In this document: one piece after another, positions 50,386 to 60,395 of the stretch
How the letters are laid out: each line of letters opens with the position of its first letter
Numbering within the stretch: position 1 is the first letter of the stretch
Origin: Tumebacillus amylolyticus
Lineage (GTDB): Bacteria > Bacillota > Bacilli > Tumebacillales > Tumebacillaceae
DNA length: 64,000 nucleotides
Assembly: GCF_016722965.1 (NCBI RefSeq)
Contig: NZ_JAEQNB010000001.1
Span: forward strand, 186,001-250,000
Reading direction: 5' to 3'
The notes under the pieces: generated by a model
Seen by the model: only the letters and a program-made list of their open reading frames with translations
Database searches by the model: none
Told to the model about the DNA's origin: nothing
Translations under genes and position numbers: made by a program

Positions 50386-51702
50386 TTGCGCCGCGTCTAT
50401 TCCCTGTCTCTGCCCGTCATCGGCGAACTGAGTTTGCAACATGGGCTCGCCGCCGTCGACGCTCTGTTCGTCGCGAAACTCGGCTTGCTTTCCCTCAACG
50501 CCGTCGGCGTCACATCGATGTTCAGCGTCATCCTGCTCTCGATTCTGAACGCGCTCGGGGTGACGGTCACCGTTTTTCTCTCCAGAGCTACAACGCACGC
50601 CACTTCGGAAAAAACTCCCTCCCACGCGAGGTCTCTCGTCTGGCACGGACTCGTTATGGGCGGAAGTGTCGGCCTCACCGTGGCGATTCTCTGCCTGCTG
50701 TTTGCCACGCCGCTTTTGCATCTGGCCGGGGCGCAAGGCGAGTTGCAACGGACGGCGATGCCGTACTTTTTCCTCGTCTTGAGTTCCACGCCGGTCCTCG
50801 CGCTGCAAACGATGCTCGCCGCTTGCTTGCGAGCGTCCGGCGATACGCAGACGCCGCTTAAAGTCGGCTTGCAGATGAACCTCGTGCATGTCGCACTCGA
50901 TGCCCTTTTTATCTTCGGCTTCGACATGGGCGTCGCAGGAGCGGGAGTTGCGTATCTGCTCGTGCAACTTTTCACGCTCGGTCTCTATCTGAGACGTGCC
51001 GCCCACCACCTCCCCACCCGACGAGACCTCAAACTGTCCCGCCCGATTCTTGCTCGGATGATGCGGTTTGCCGTACCCGCCGTCATCGAGCGACTGTTCA
51101 AACGCGGCGGGCAGGCCGTTTATCTCAGCTTCGTCGTGCGCATGGGCACGGAACCCTACGCCGCGAATAACATCGCCAACGTCCTCTCCCTTTTTACCTC
51201 GCTCCTCGGGGATGGCCTTGCCACGGGCGTTTCCATCGCAATGGGCCAAGCGATCGGCGACGAGACCTCAGACCGTCAAACTCTGCAAGCACGTCTGACC
51301 GAAATTCGCCGCTGGGGATTCCTCGGCGCGGCCGTTTCGATGACGCTGACGACCCTGCTGCTCTGGTGCCTCAGCCCTTGGATTTCACTTTGGTTCACCG
51401 ACGAACCGCACGTCATTCAATTGATCACCCTCGTTCTCGGAATCTACATCTTCTGCCAACCGTTTTTCGCCGCCAACCTCATCGACTGCGCGGCGATTCA
51501 AGCGGGCGGCAACAGCACCTACACGATGTGGGTGACGATTCTCGGCGTGTGGGGCGTGCGCTTGGTCTTCATCCCGATTCTGATCTTCGGCTTTCACCTC
51601 GGACTCTCCGGCGTTTGGATGTGCATCGGGCTCGACCACATGACCCGCGCGTATCTCTACCGCCGGTATCGCTTGAAACGTGATATTCTGTACGTACCTT
51701 GA
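50386..51702 (+). CDS. MATE-family efflux transporter
   Basis: The 438-residue protein has about twelve helices and MATE features: an N-terminal SLPVIGELSLQHGLAAVDALFVAKLG, an internal pseudo-repeat beginning MMRFAVPAVIERLFKRGGQ, and LRASGDTQTPLKVGLQMN. It should export cationic compounds with Na+ or H+. The start is TTG after AAGGGGGGA. A GNAT gene follows within 18 nt. Confidence 0.9.
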   Translation: MRRVYSLSLPVIGELSLQHGLAAVDALFVAKLGLLSLNAVGVTSMFSVILLSILNALGVTVTVFLSRATTHATSEKTPSHARSLVWHGLVMGGSVGLTVAILCLLFATPLLHLAGAQGELQRTAMPYFFLVLSSTPVLALQTMLAACLRASGDTQTPLKVGLQMNLVHVALDALFIFGFDMGVAGAGVAYLLVQLFTLGLYLRRAAHHLPTRRDLKLSRPILARMMRFAVPAVIERLFKRGGQAVYLSFVVRMGTEPYAANNIANVLSLFTSLLGDGLATGVSIAMGQAIGDETSDRQTLQARLTEIRRWGFLGAAVSMTLTTLLLWCLSPWISLWFTDEPHVIQLITLVLGIYIFCQPFFAANLIDCAAIQAGGNSTYTMWVTILGVWGVRLVFIPILIFGFHLGLSGVWMCIGLDHMTRAYLYRRYRLKRDILYVP

Positions 51703-51719
51703 GAGGAGGCGCGGAACCC

Positions 51720-52184
51720 ATGCTGTCATTTCGACCTGTGAACGTCCCGGAACACCAAGAGCAAGTGCTTCATTTCTTCAAATCGGCGGCCACCGACCCG
51801 AACGAAGTGTTTGACGAAGCCGAGTACATCGAGTTCGCCACGCAAAAATCAGAGGAACTCCCCGAAGGCTTCGTCTTCGCCGAGCATGACAACCAAATCG
51901 TCGGAGAACTCGTCCTGCGCACGCAGCTCTACGAAGACCGCCACGTCGGCTACGTCTCTCTGATCTACGTCATCCCCGAGGGACGCGGAGCCGGATACGC
52001 CCAACTCATGTTCACCTATACAGAGGAAGTCTTCCGCAAGCTCCAACTCCCCGAATACCACCTGCGCGTCGACCAACGCAACGCCCGCGCCGTCGCCTTC
52101 TACGAAAAACAAGGACTCACCAAACTCGCCGAAGAACGCAACCGCTTCAACGACCTCTGCTGGCGAATGGGCAAAACCCTCTAA
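51720..52184 (+). CDS. GNAT-family N-acetyltransferase
   Basis: The 154-residue protein is a single-domain GNAT: GYVSLIYVIPEGRGAGYAQLMFTYTEE (acetyl-CoA loop EGRGAG, about 86-91) and HLRVDQRNARAVAFYEKQGL (about 115-134). ATG at 51720 follows GAGGAGGCG, just behind the MATE gene, so the two are probably co-transcribed. Acceptor unknown. Confidence 0.88.
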   Translation: MLSFRPVNVPEHQEQVLHFFKSAATDPNEVFDEAEYIEFATQKSEELPEGFVFAEHDNQIVGELVLRTQLYEDRHVGYVSLIYVIPEGRGAGYAQLMFTYTEEVFRKLQLPEYHLRVDQRNARAVAFYEKQGLTKLAEERNRFNDLCWRMGKTL

Positions 52185-52193
52185 GCACGCAAA

Positions 52194-52229
52194 AAAAGGA
52201 CTCTCCACACACGGAGAGTCCCTTTTTTC
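52194..52229. terminator. Bidirectional terminator
   Basis: GGACTCTCC pairs perfectly with GGAGAGTCC, with seven A before and six T after. Confidence 0.92.
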
Positions 52230-52235
52230 TCAACC

Positions 52236-52607
52236 TTACATGCCTGCTTGCGGATCGTCTTGCATCATGCCGAATACGTTGCCTTCGGTGTCTTTGACAT
52301 ACGCGAGGTAGCCAACGGTCGGAATCGTAGCGACCGGGAAGAGAACTTCGCCGCCTGCTGCGACAACCGCTTCGACTTTCGCATGGACGTCTGCCACACC
52401 GAGGGTGTTGAAGGTTTCCGGTTTTTCCTGTTGCGGCATGAATCCGCCGTTGATGCCCGGGCCTTCCTCGCCGGTGTTGATCATCCAGTACACGTTGCCA
52501 TCCGGCATCTCAAACTTGTTAAACGTCCACCCGAACACATCTCCGTAAAACTTCGCCGCACGCTCAAAGTCCTTCGCGGACAATTCAAAATGCACAACAC
52601 GATTCAT
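52236..52607 (-). CDS. VOC-family protein (glyoxalase/dioxygenase superfamily)
   Basis: The 123-residue protein contains two beta-alpha-beta-beta-beta units: VVHFELSAKDFERAAKFYGDVFGW at the N-terminus and YLAYVKDTEGNVFGMMQ at the C-terminus, as in the YybH/CarB-type VOC proteins annotated as glyoxalase-like. Metal ligands are not clearly complete. Monocistronic; function unknown. Confidence 0.85.
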   Translation of the reverse strand: MNRVVHFELSAKDFERAAKFYGDVFGWTFNKFEMPDGNVYWMINTGEEGPGINGGFMPQQEKPETFNTLGVADVHAKVEAVVAAGGEVLFPVATIPTVGYLAYVKDTEGNVFGMMQDDPQAGM

Positions 52608-52746
52608 CGTATGTATCCCCCTAAACTAGTAAATGAAGTCTTTATCTAGTATACAACATAAGAAACATTCTAGGAAACAGACAATTGTTAAGATTCGATA
52701 AACGAAATAAATAAACCCCTTGTCGTTTCGAGTCCATTTTTGTTTG

Positions 52747-52775
52747 TTGACGTGTATGATTTATTTCTATAAAAT
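52747..52775 (+). promoter_or_regulatory. Predicted sigma-A promoter of the amidase gene
   Basis: -35 TTGACG (52747-52752), 17 bp, -10 TAAAAT (52770-52775), in an AT-rich region about 45 nt ahead of the ribosome-site and start. Confidence 0.65.
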
Positions 52776-52816
52776 TTTGACAAATACCTGTACTAGAAAA
52801 AGAGGAGGTTTCATCC

Positions 52817-54766
52817 ATGTCCAAGCGTCGTCCGATGTTTCTCGCGGTGCTGATGGCGGGTCTGTTGGTTGTCCCGTCCACGCTCCCTTCGACACAAGCT
52901 ACGGCGGGTGCCATCGACACTCCGCAACAAAGTCCGGATGCTCTGCAAACCGCTTTTGAAAAAGCCTCACAGGAGTTCGGCGTTCCGCTGAATGTCCTCA
53001 TGTCCGTTTCGTACAACGAATCCCGTTGGGAACAGCACGTCGGCGTGCCTTCTCTCTCGGGCGGCTACGGCGTCATGCACTTGACTTCGCTGTCCCAGCC
53101 GGACCTCTCCGCTCGCGGGGAAACCGCTGACGAAAGCGCTGAGGGCGAGTCGGTCACGACCTTGCCCGCCAACAACGACCTTTCTGTGAACACGTTGGAC
53201 GCAGCGGCGGAACTGCTCGGCACGAACACCGACGTTCTCAAAACCGATCTCACCGAAAACGTTCGCGGCGGCGCTGCGCTGCTCGCTCAATATGCGCGTG
53301 AAACGGTCGGATCGACTCCGACTCAGGCATCTGACTGGTACGGAGCCGTAGCGAAGTACAGCGGTTCGGACATCGACGAGATCGCGACCGACTTCGCAAA
53401 CGACGTCTACACCACGATCCAAACCGGCGAATCGCGCACGACTCCGGAAGGTCAAACGGCGACGTTGACGGCCGAAGGAGTTACCCCGAACAAGTCCACC
53501 GCCGACAGCCTCCACCTGCGCAACGCGAAAAAAACCGGCACCGACTGCCCGAACGGGCTGGAGTGCCGGGAGATTCCCGCTCTCTACAAGCAATTGTCGG
53601 CGAGCCAAACCAACTACGGCAACTATGACATCGGCAACCGCCAACAGGACGGCGACGACATTCGCTACATCATCATCCACGACATCGAAGGAACCTACGA
53701 AGCGGGCATTCGGACGTTCCTCTCCCCGTCTTACGTCTCGGCGCACTTCGTTGTCAACAACGTCGACGGCCAAGTCACCGAGATGGTGAACCCGAAGGAC
53801 GTCGCGTGGCAGGCGGGCAACTGGTACATCAACTCGCACTCCATCGGCATCGAACACGGCGGGATCGCAGCGGAGGGCGGTGCTTGGTACAGCGAGCAAA
53901 TGTACCACGCGTCCGCCAAACTTGTGAAGTACCTCGCTCAAAAATACGACATCCCGCTCGACCGTCAGCACATCCTCGGACATGACGATCTGCCGGGCAC
54001 GTCGCAAGCGACGCAGAAATCGATGCACTGGGACCCGGGTGCATTCTGGGATTGGTCGCACTACTTCGACCTGTTGGGCCAACCGATCAACCCGAGCAAC
54101 GGGAACGGTCAAGGCAATGACAAGAAGCACGGCGACAACCCGATTCTCACGATCAACCCGCACTTCTCGACGAACCAACCGCCGCTGCTCTACGGCACGA
54201 AAGTTCTCGATGCGCAACCGTCGAACTTCGTCTACCTCTACCAAGCTCCGAGCTTTGACGCACCGCTTCTGAGCGATCCGGCTCTGCACGCCAAAACCGT
54301 GCCGGGCACGACGCAGATCAGCGACTGGGGCGACAAAGCGACGATCGGCCAGACCTTCTACCAAGCGGAAGTCCAAGGCGACTGGACCGCGATCTGGTAC
54401 GGCGCACAAAAAGCCTGGTTCTACAACCCGAACGGCACCAACACCGTTCCGGGCAGCGGCTTGCTGATCACGCCGAAGTCCGGCCTGACTTCGATCCCGG
54501 TCTACGGCACCGCCTATCCGGAAGCAGCGGCGTTCACCGCGGCCGGCATCCCGAAAGCGGTCAACAACCCGCTTCAATACAGCATCCTCCCGGGCCAAGT
54601 GTACGTCTCGGCGGGCACCGTCCCGTCCGACTACTTCTACGCGAAACTCTTCAACGCCCCGGAGACGTACAAAGTCGTCAAAGGCAACGACCAGTTCTAC
54701 CAGATCTCCTTCAACCACCGCATCGCGTTCGTCAAAGCAAGCGACGTGGATGTCGTCCAGCCATAA
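52817..54766 (+). CDS. Secreted N-acetylmuramoyl-L-alanine amidase
   Basis: The 649-residue protein has a signal peptide (about 1-32), an N-terminal transglycosylase-like helical region (about 45-200, NVLMSVSYNESRWEQH), and an Amidase_2 domain at about 265-425: YIIIHDIEGT (zinc His), SAHFVVNNVDGQVTEMV, HSIGIEHGG and HILGHDDLPGT. The C-terminal about 220 residues contain SH3-like wall-binding repeats. It should cut the peptide from muramic acid in the wall. ATG follows AGAGGAGG. Confidence 0.9.
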   Translation: MSKRRPMFLAVLMAGLLVVPSTLPSTQATAGAIDTPQQSPDALQTAFEKASQEFGVPLNVLMSVSYNESRWEQHVGVPSLSGGYGVMHLTSLSQPDLSARGETADESAEGESVTTLPANNDLSVNTLDAAAELLGTNTDVLKTDLTENVRGGAALLAQYARETVGSTPTQASDWYGAVAKYSGSDIDEIATDFANDVYTTIQTGESRTTPEGQTATLTAEGVTPNKSTADSLHLRNAKKTGTDCPNGLECREIPALYKQLSASQTNYGNYDIGNRQQDGDDIRYIIIHDIEGTYEAGIRTFLSPSYVSAHFVVNNVDGQVTEMVNPKDVAWQAGNWYINSHSIGIEHGGIAAEGGAWYSEQMYHASAKLVKYLAQKYDIPLDRQHILGHDDLPGTSQATQKSMHWDPGAFWDWSHYFDLLGQPINPSNGNGQGNDKKHGDNPILTINPHFSTNQPPLLYGTKVLDAQPSNFVYLYQAPSFDAPLLSDPALHAKTVPGTTQISDWGDKATIGQTFYQAEVQGDWTAIWYGAQKAWFYNPNGTNTVPGSGLLITPKSGLTSIPVYGTAYPEAAAFTAAGIPKAVNNPLQYSILPGQVYVSAGTVPSDYFYAKLFNAPETYKVVKGNDQFYQISFNHRIAFVKASDVDVVQP

Positions 54767-54769
54767 GAA

Positions 54770-54812
54770 AAAAGCCGTCGTCCGGTCTCGTACCGGGCGA
54801 TGGCTTTTTTTT
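54770..54812. terminator. Bidirectional terminator
   Basis: AAAGCC-g-TCG-t-CCGG pairs with CCGG-g-CGA-t-GGCTTT, with A and T runs. Confidence 0.85.
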
Positions 54813-54824
54813 GTCCGCTTTGTT

Positions 54825-55292
54825 TTATTTCCTCTCAAACGTGAAGTACGTATGGCGGTAGACATTCCGCTCATCCACCACGCCGGGTTTCTGCTCCACA
54901 ACTTGCCAGTTCAACCCGTCAAACTCGGGGAAAAACGTATCTCCCTCAAACGCGTGCCGAATCAACGTGAGGTACATCCGATCGGCCCGAGGCAACAGTT
55001 CACGAAACAACTCCGCCCCGCCAATGACAAAAACGTCCCCCTCCGGCAACTCCTCCAACGAGTGAATCACTTCGACACCCTCCGCCGAAAAATCGACCTG
55101 TCGCGTCAACACCACATTGCGCCGACCCGGCAACGGTTTCCCAATCGACTCGAACGTCTTGCGCCCCATGACCACCGTGTGCCCCATCGTCACAGCTTTG
55201 AAGTGCGCGAGGTCGGCAGGCAAGTGCCAAGGCATGGCGTTGTCCTTGCCGATCACACGGTTTTCATCCATCGCGACAATCAACGAGATCAT
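54825..55292 (-). CDS. folA: Dihydrofolate reductase
   Basis: The 155-residue enzyme has the complete DHFR pattern: [30 protein letters not shown] at the start (Asp27 counterpart in PADL), [17 protein letters not shown] and FVIGGAELF. It regenerates tetrahydrofolate used by thymidylate synthase. Its ATG overlaps the thyA stop by 4 nt, so thyA-folA is one operon. Confidence 0.97.
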   Translation of the reverse strand: MISLIVAMDENRVIGKDNAMPWHLPADLAHFKAVTMGHTVVMGRKTFESIGKPLPGRRNVVLTRQVDFSAEGVEVIHSLEELPEGDVFVIGGAELFRELLPRADRMYLTLIRHAFEGDTFFPEFDGLNWQVVEQKPGVVDERNVYRHTYFTFERK

Positions 55293-56083
55293 ACGGACAC
55301 CGCTCCTTTGATCGCAGGGTGCGGGTCGTACCCGACCAACTCAAAGTCCCCGAACGAGAACCCGAAGATGTCTTGCACCTCCGGATTCAACTTCATCGTC
55401 GGGAGCGCACGAGGTTCGCGGGACAGTTGCAATTTTACTTGCTCGATGTGATTCAGGTAGATATGAGCGTCTCCCAGCGTATGAACGAAATCCCCCAGAC
55501 CCAATCCGCAGACCTGAGCGACCATCATCGTCAGCAACGCATACGACGCAATATTAAACGGTACGCCGAGGAACACATCTCCAGACCGCTGGTAGAGCTG
55601 ACACGACAGCTTCCCGTCGATCACGTAGAATTGGAACATCGTATGGCAGGGTTGCAGCGCCATCCCCCCCAACTCGCCCGCGTTCCACGCACTCACCACC
55701 AACCGCCGAGAATCGGGATTGCGCTTGATCTCGTCGACGACATTCTGAATCTGGTTGATCACTTTGCCGTCCGCCGTTTCCCATCTCACCCACTGCTTGC
55801 CGTACACCGGCCCTAGGTCTCCCTGCTCGTTTGCCCATTCGTCCCAGATGGACACGCCGTGCTCCTTCAAGTAGGCGACGTTCGTGTCCCCCTTCAAGAA
55901 CCACAGCAATTCGTGGATGATCGACTTCAAATGAACTTTTTTCGTGGTAACCAAAGGAAAGCCCTCAGCCAAATTGAACCGCATCTGATGCCCGAAGACC
56001 GAGATCGTGCCGGTGCCGGTGCGGTCTTGCTTCGTCGTGCCGTTGGTGAGGATGTGCTCACAGAGTTCCAAGTATTGTTTCAT
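55289..56083 (-). CDS. thyA: Thymidylate synthase (ThyA)
   Basis: The 264-residue enzyme has the standard 264-aa ThyA length, the catalytic Cys in [12 protein letters not shown], the phosphate-binding [11 protein letters not shown] and the C-terminal [14 protein letters not shown]. It methylates dUMP to dTMP with methylene-tetrahydrofolate. First gene of the thyA-folA operon. Confidence 0.98.
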   Translation of the reverse strand: MKQYLELCEHILTNGTTKQDRTGTGTISVFGHQMRFNLAEGFPLVTTKKVHLKSIIHELLWFLKGDTNVAYLKEHGVSIWDEWANEQGDLGPVYGKQWVRWETADGKVINQIQNVVDEIKRNPDSRRLVVSAWNAGELGGMALQPCHTMFQFYVIDGKLSCQLYQRSGDVFLGVPFNIASYALLTMMVAQVCGLGLGDFVHTLGDAHIYLNHIEQVKLQLSREPRALPTMKLNPEVQDIFGFSFGDFELVGYDPHPAIKGAVSV

Positions 56084-56116
56084 GATGTCCGCGCCCCTCT
56101 CTATGACCTTATTCTA

Positions 56117-56617
56117 TCAGTTTTTGTCGTCGTAAAACACATGCTCCGCCCGAATCGACGACTCCTCCACCGTAATCAACCCATAGGAAAAACGCGGCTG
56201 TTTCCGCTTGTCCGTCGGGGAGCCGGGGTTAAAAAGCAAAACTCCCCCCTCCTCCCTTACCAGCGGAATATGCGAATGCCCAAACACAATCACATCCACC
56301 GACTCCTCCAAAAAAGCCGCCCGCGCCCGCTGCTCCGTCGATTTCCCCTTGCCATCCCCATGTACGAGACCGATCTGAAAACTCCCGACGGAGATCACCT
56401 TTTTCCGTCCAAACTTCTCGACGATCTCTTCGCCGTCCACATTCCCGGCAACACCCTCGACAGGAGCAATCTTGGCCAACCACTCGTAGACAGCGAGCGT
56501 CTGCCAGTCCCCCGCGTGCAAAATCAAATCCACGCCGAGCAACCCCTCCCGCAACGCCCTCGGAAGCTGCTTCCCCATCTTGGGCATATGCGTATCGGAC
56601 ACCACACCGATTTTCAC
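56117..56617 (-). CDS. YfcE-type metallophosphoesterase
   Basis: The 166-residue protein has the small phosphodiesterase pattern: VKIGVVSDTHMPK (first metal motif), DLILHAGDW, GVAGNVDGEEI, IGLVHGDGKG and VFGHSHIP, with FNPGSPTDKR at the end. GTG at 56617 follows GTGGAGGTG; longer upstream frames run antisense to the GH84 gene. It lies just upstream of thyA. Confidence 0.88.
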   Translation of the reverse strand: MKIGVVSDTHMPKMGKQLPRALREGLLGVDLILHAGDWQTLAVYEWLAKIAPVEGVAGNVDGEEIVEKFGRKKVISVGSFQIGLVHGDGKGKSTEQRARAAFLEESVDVIVFGHSHIPLVREEGGVLLFNPGSPTDKRKQPRFSYGLITVEESSIRAEHVFYDDKN

Positions 56618-56734
56618 GATCAACACCTCCACCCTACATGATAACAAAAAATCCCCTGTTTCAAGATGGGGGTCTCGTGCGTCCAATTGATGTGCAAGTT
56701 GAGAATCGAAATTCTGAGAGGATGACATTGCCTG

Positions 56735-58279
56735 ATGAAAGCTAGGACTTGGATGATCTACTTGAGCGTGGTCGCCCTCGTGGTGGCGGGGCTTGGGTGG
56801 TATGCCGCTGATCATAAAAAAACGATGCCTTCTCTCCCGAACGTTACGCCTAACTCGCAAACCAGTCCGTCGAAACCAGCTCCCCCGACTCCGGCACCGT
56901 CGCAGGACTCCCCCGCCTCCTCCGACATTCGGGGTGTCATCGAGGGCTTTTACGGCGATCCGTGGACGTTGGCCCAGCGCAAAAGCATGTTGCAGTTCAT
57001 GGGCGAGCATCATTTCAACACCTACGTCTACGCGCCCAAGGACGACCCGTACCAGCGCAAACAGTGGAGCCGTCTCTACCCCGCTTCCAACTTGCACGAG
57101 ATGCAATCTCTCGTGCAATCGGCCGAAACCAACAACATCCATTTCGTCTACTCCCTCTCCCCCGGACTCCCGGCCCCACTTCCGGGCGAGACTTCCACAT
57201 CGGACGACGAAACCCGTTCCATCACTTACTCTTCGCCATCCGACCGCGACCAACTCGCGGCGAAAATCGACCAACTCCGCTCCATCGGCGTCCATGACTT
57301 CCTCCTGTCCTTCGACGACGTGCAGGAAACGCTCAAACCCGCCGACCAAACGCAGTATGGCACCAATATCGCATCTGCCCACATCACACTCGCCAACGAT
57401 CTGTACCAACGAGAACACACCCTCGACCCGACCTTCCACCTCTGGTTCGCGCCCACGACCTACTACGGGGTCCAAGACAACCCGTACTGGCAGACTCTGC
57501 GCGCCAACCTCGATCCGGCAATCCCTGTGATCTGGACGGGCAACTGGGTTTTAAATCCGACGATCACCTCCGCCCAAGCGGAGACCGTCACCCACCTCCT
57601 CGGCCGCAAACCGTTGCTCTGGGACAACTACCCCGTCAACGACTACACCTACGTCGTCAAAAAAGCACCTCAACTTTTCCTCGGCCCGCTCGTTGGCCGC
57701 GATGCCGATCTGCCCGGCCACCTCTCCGGCTACATCGCCAACCCGCAACTCCAAGAGGAAGCCTCCAAAGTCGCCCTCTCCACCATCAGCGACTACCTGC
57801 AAAACCCGTCCGGCTACCAACCCACCCCCTCTTGGAAAAACGCCACTGCCACCGTCGGCGGCATCGGCGACCCGGCGGCGTGGCAACTTTTTTGCAGCTA
57901 TGCACAGGAAAGCACCTTGCGCACGACGAGCAACCCCGAGTTCGTGCAGATGACCCGCGACTACTGGAACGCACCGAACCCGCAAGCCCGCGCCACAGCA
58001 GAATCCCGCCTGCGCGCCGAATTCCAGAACCTCGCCGCTCTGCCAACCCGACTGAGCCAAACGGTCCGCAATCCCGACCTGCTCACCGAAATCAATCCGT
58101 GGCTTACGAAACTCGCAAGTCTGGCCCAAGTGGACCTCACCGCCCTCGACTCCCTCAACGACCCGCAAAACGCAACGCTCCGCCAGCACCTGCAAACCCA
58201 AATTCGCGGCACCCAATCCAGCTCTTACAAAATCGGCACCGACCTCCTCACTTTCGCCCAACAAGCCGCCGCCCACTAG
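56735..58279 (+). CDS. GH84-type beta-N-acetylglucosaminidase (membrane-anchored)
   Basis: The 514-residue protein has an N-terminal signal anchor (about 7-24), a Pro/Ser/Thr-rich linker (30-62), then an NAGidase catalytic barrel beginning RGVIEGFYGDPWT (66-78). The catalytic Asp pair is in LLSFDDVQETL (Asp194-Asp195), and WDNYPVND (about 300) closes the substrate site. GH84 enzymes release terminal GlcNAc from glycoproteins or wall fragments. The helical C-terminal part (about 380-512) follows. Ribosome site GAGAGGATG is 12 nt from ATG. Confidence 0.88.
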   Translation: MKARTWMIYLSVVALVVAGLGWYAADHKKTMPSLPNVTPNSQTSPSKPAPPTPAPSQDSPASSDIRGVIEGFYGDPWTLAQRKSMLQFMGEHHFNTYVYAPKDDPYQRKQWSRLYPASNLHEMQSLVQSAETNNIHFVYSLSPGLPAPLPGETSTSDDETRSITYSSPSDRDQLAAKIDQLRSIGVHDFLLSFDDVQETLKPADQTQYGTNIASAHITLANDLYQREHTLDPTFHLWFAPTTYYGVQDNPYWQTLRANLDPAIPVIWTGNWVLNPTITSAQAETVTHLLGRKPLLWDNYPVNDYTYVVKKAPQLFLGPLVGRDADLPGHLSGYIANPQLQEEASKVALSTISDYLQNPSGYQPTPSWKNATATVGGIGDPAAWQLFCSYAQESTLRTTSNPEFVQMTRDYWNAPNPQARATAESRLRAEFQNLAALPTRLSQTVRNPDLLTEINPWLTKLASLAQVDLTALDSLNDPQNATLRQHLQTQIRGTQSSSYKIGTDLLTFAQQAAAH

Positions 58280-58288
58280 GTGAAAAAA

Positions 58289-58322
58289 GAAAACCGCACG
58301 CGTAAAGCCGTGCGGTTTTTTT
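58289..58322 (+). terminator. Intrinsic terminator
   Basis: AAACCGCACG pairs with CGTGCGGTTT around CGTAAAGC, followed by seven T. Confidence 0.9.
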
Positions 58323-58374
58323 CCATCTCTACTATACTAGTAAATAGCAGTCAAGAAAGGAGGTTTCGCCATTT

Positions 58375-59349
58375 ATGACCCTCGACCCGCAAGTCACCCG
58401 AATGATGGAACTGCTCGCCAAAAGCAAACTCCCGCCACTCGAAACTCTGCAACCGCCGGCGGCCCGCAAAGCGTTGACCGTCCGACACCTGCGCGCCAGA
58501 CAAGCGGTGGGCAAATTGGTCCCGCCGGAACCAGTGCAGGAGGTACAAGATCGCATGATCCCCGTAGCAGACGGCGAGATCAAAGTCCGCATCTACATAC
58601 CCGAACGCACAGAAACGGGCCCCATGCCCGCACTGGTTTTTTTCCACGGAGGAGGGTTTGTGCTCGGAAGCCTCGAATCGCACGACGAAATCTGTAGGGC
58701 GCTGACGAATTTGACTCCCTGTGTGGTGATCTCCGTCAATTACCGTCTCGCCCCTGAATACAAGTTTCCGACGGGACTGTGGGATGCCTACGCTGCGACG
58801 CAGTGGGTATTCCAAAACGCCGCCGAACTTCACCTCGATCCCACACGCATCGCTGTTGGAGGAGACAGCGCAGGCGGCAACCTCGCGACCGGAGTCTGCC
58901 GTCTGGCCAAGGAACGCGGGGACTTCCAACCCTGCTTCCAACTGCTCCTCTACCCCGCCACCGACCTCGACGCCCAAACGCACTCCAAAAAGCAATTCGC
59001 CAAGGGATACCAACTCGACGACACCCTCTTGCACTACTTCCACAGCCACTACGTACATCATGAGCAAGACTTCCAAAACCCGCTGGTCTCGCCGCTTTTG
59101 CACCCTCTTGAAAACCTGAGCACTCTCCCGCCCGCCCACGTCCTCACCGCCGAGTACGACCCTCTGCGCGACGAAGGCGAAGCATACGCCTCACTTCTGA
59201 AAAAAGCGGGCGTGCCCTGCACCCACACCCGCTACGACGGGATGGTTCACGGATTCCTGGCGATGACCGCGTTTTTGGATCAGGCACGTGAGGGTTTACA
59301 AGACCTCGCCGCCGTACTGCGTCAATCTGCCTTTCAAATGCCTTCCTAA
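58375..59349 (+). CDS. Alpha/beta hydrolase, hormone-sensitive lipase (HSL) family esterase
   Basis: The 324-residue protein has the oxyanion-hole HGGGF (His91 onward), nucleophile elbow GDSAGG (Ser165), catalytic Asp in EYDPLRDE and His in MVHGF. These enzymes hydrolyse short-chain esters. AAAGGAGG precedes the start by 11 nt and TATACT lies upstream. It is a single-gene unit. Confidence 0.93.
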   Translation: MTLDPQVTRMMELLAKSKLPPLETLQPPAARKALTVRHLRARQAVGKLVPPEPVQEVQDRMIPVADGEIKVRIYIPERTETGPMPALVFFHGGGFVLGSLESHDEICRALTNLTPCVVISVNYRLAPEYKFPTGLWDAYAATQWVFQNAAELHLDPTRIAVGGDSAGGNLATGVCRLAKERGDFQPCFQLLLYPATDLDAQTHSKKQFAKGYQLDDTLLHYFHSHYVHHEQDFQNPLVSPLLHPLENLSTLPPAHVLTAEYDPLRDEGEAYASLLKKAGVPCTHTRYDGMVHGFLAMTAFLDQAREGLQDLAAVLRQSAFQMPS

Positions 59350-59351
59350 AA

Positions 59352-59390
59352 AGAGACCCGTGAAGCGATGGCTCCACGGGTCTTTTTTTC
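59352..59390. terminator. Bidirectional terminator
   Basis: AGACCCGTG pairs with CACGGGTCT, followed by seven T; it separates converging genes. Confidence 0.9.
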
Positions 59391-60325
59391 TATAGTTTCG
59401 CGAGTTCCGCACCGAGGAACTTCGCGACTTCGAGCATGCCGAACTTGCCGGCTGCAGCTTCGGCGTCGGAGTTGTAGTTGGTGTTCGTGTTGATGTCGTA
59501 GGTGTAGATTTCCCCCGCTGCATCGCGGATGAACTCGATCCCCGCCACTTGGACGTGGTTCGCTTTCAACACCGCCGCGTACTTCTCCAGAATCGGGTCT
59601 TGGAAGCCCTCTTGAATCTGGAACTTCGGCTTCTCCTCCACTTGCTCGCCCACCGGGCAGAACAGATCGCCGATCTGGCACGCATCGGCCGGGCACAGCT
59701 CGAACCCGCCCGACGTATCCACGCGAACTGCATACACAAACTGCCCGCCGACAAATTCACAACGCGTAATATACGGCTCCGGCGCTTGGATGTACTCCTG
59801 AATGAGCGTAATGCCATCCACCGGCTCCTCAAACGCCTCCGAGTTCAGATATCCCTCAAGGCCCTCCAACGTCTGGAACAATTGCACACCCAAGCCCTTG
59901 CCGGCGCGGTTGTGCTTTGTGATAAACGGCTGACCCGCATAGGCGCGTGCCGCTTCTAAAATTTGCTCCTTGCCCACCGCAGCCGTCGTTTTCGGCGTGC
60001 GAACACCGCCGGCGTTGAGCGCGAGGTATTGCTTGACCTTGCTCACTTCGAGCTCCAACGCGCGAGTGCCGTTGAACACGGTGCGACCATGCGCTTCCAG
60101 CCAAGCCAACACGTTCGACGTAAACTCCGGGGCAAAACGATGATCTCGCGTATGCGCCGACGCACTCATACGGGAGTAAAAAATCCCCTCCGGCGGTGCC
60201 TGCGTCAAATCGAGGGTGCCTTGGTCGAGATGCCACTCCTCGTACGGCAAGTTCAGTTCCTCCAGACGGCGGGTCAGGTGTACCGTCCACTCGCTGTTTT
60301 CATGGATCACATAAATTTTCGCCAT
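59390..60325 (-). CDS. ATP-grasp enzyme (RimK-like)
   Basis: The 311-residue protein has an N-terminal pre-ATP-grasp domain, then the ATP-grasp fold: FITKHNRAGKGLGVQLFQ (about 137-154, ATP-binding Lys and Gly loop), IQEYI, AGIEFIRDA and the metal-binding YDINTNTNYN near the C-terminus. It resembles RimK/YheC-type ligases that form amide bonds. ATG at 60325 follows AAAGGACG. Substrates unknown. Confidence 0.85.
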   Translation of the reverse strand: MAKIYVIHENSEWTVHLTRRLEELNLPYEEWHLDQGTLDLTQAPPEGIFYSRMSASAHTRDHRFAPEFTSNVLAWLEAHGRTVFNGTRALELEVSKVKQYLALNAGGVRTPKTTAAVGKEQILEAARAYAGQPFITKHNRAGKGLGVQLFQTLEGLEGYLNSEAFEEPVDGITLIQEYIQAPEPYITRCEFVGGQFVYAVRVDTSGGFELCPADACQIGDLFCPVGEQVEEKPKFQIQEGFQDPILEKYAAVLKANHVQVAGIEFIRDAAGEIYTYDINTNTNYNSDAEAAAGKFGMLEVAKFLGAELAKL

Positions 60326-60395
60326 CGGGCATACGTCCTTTGCTGTACAGAATTTTGCTTTATTATAACACAGTGAATCCCGCTCGGAAAACAAA

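Noticed and set aside
52967-54901. 644-codon frame antisense to the amidase gene
   Set aside because: It lacks a ribosome site and recognisable domains, and it is the mirror of a gene with clear signal peptide and Amidase_2 motifs. Long antisense frames are common in this GC-rich, codon-biased DNA.
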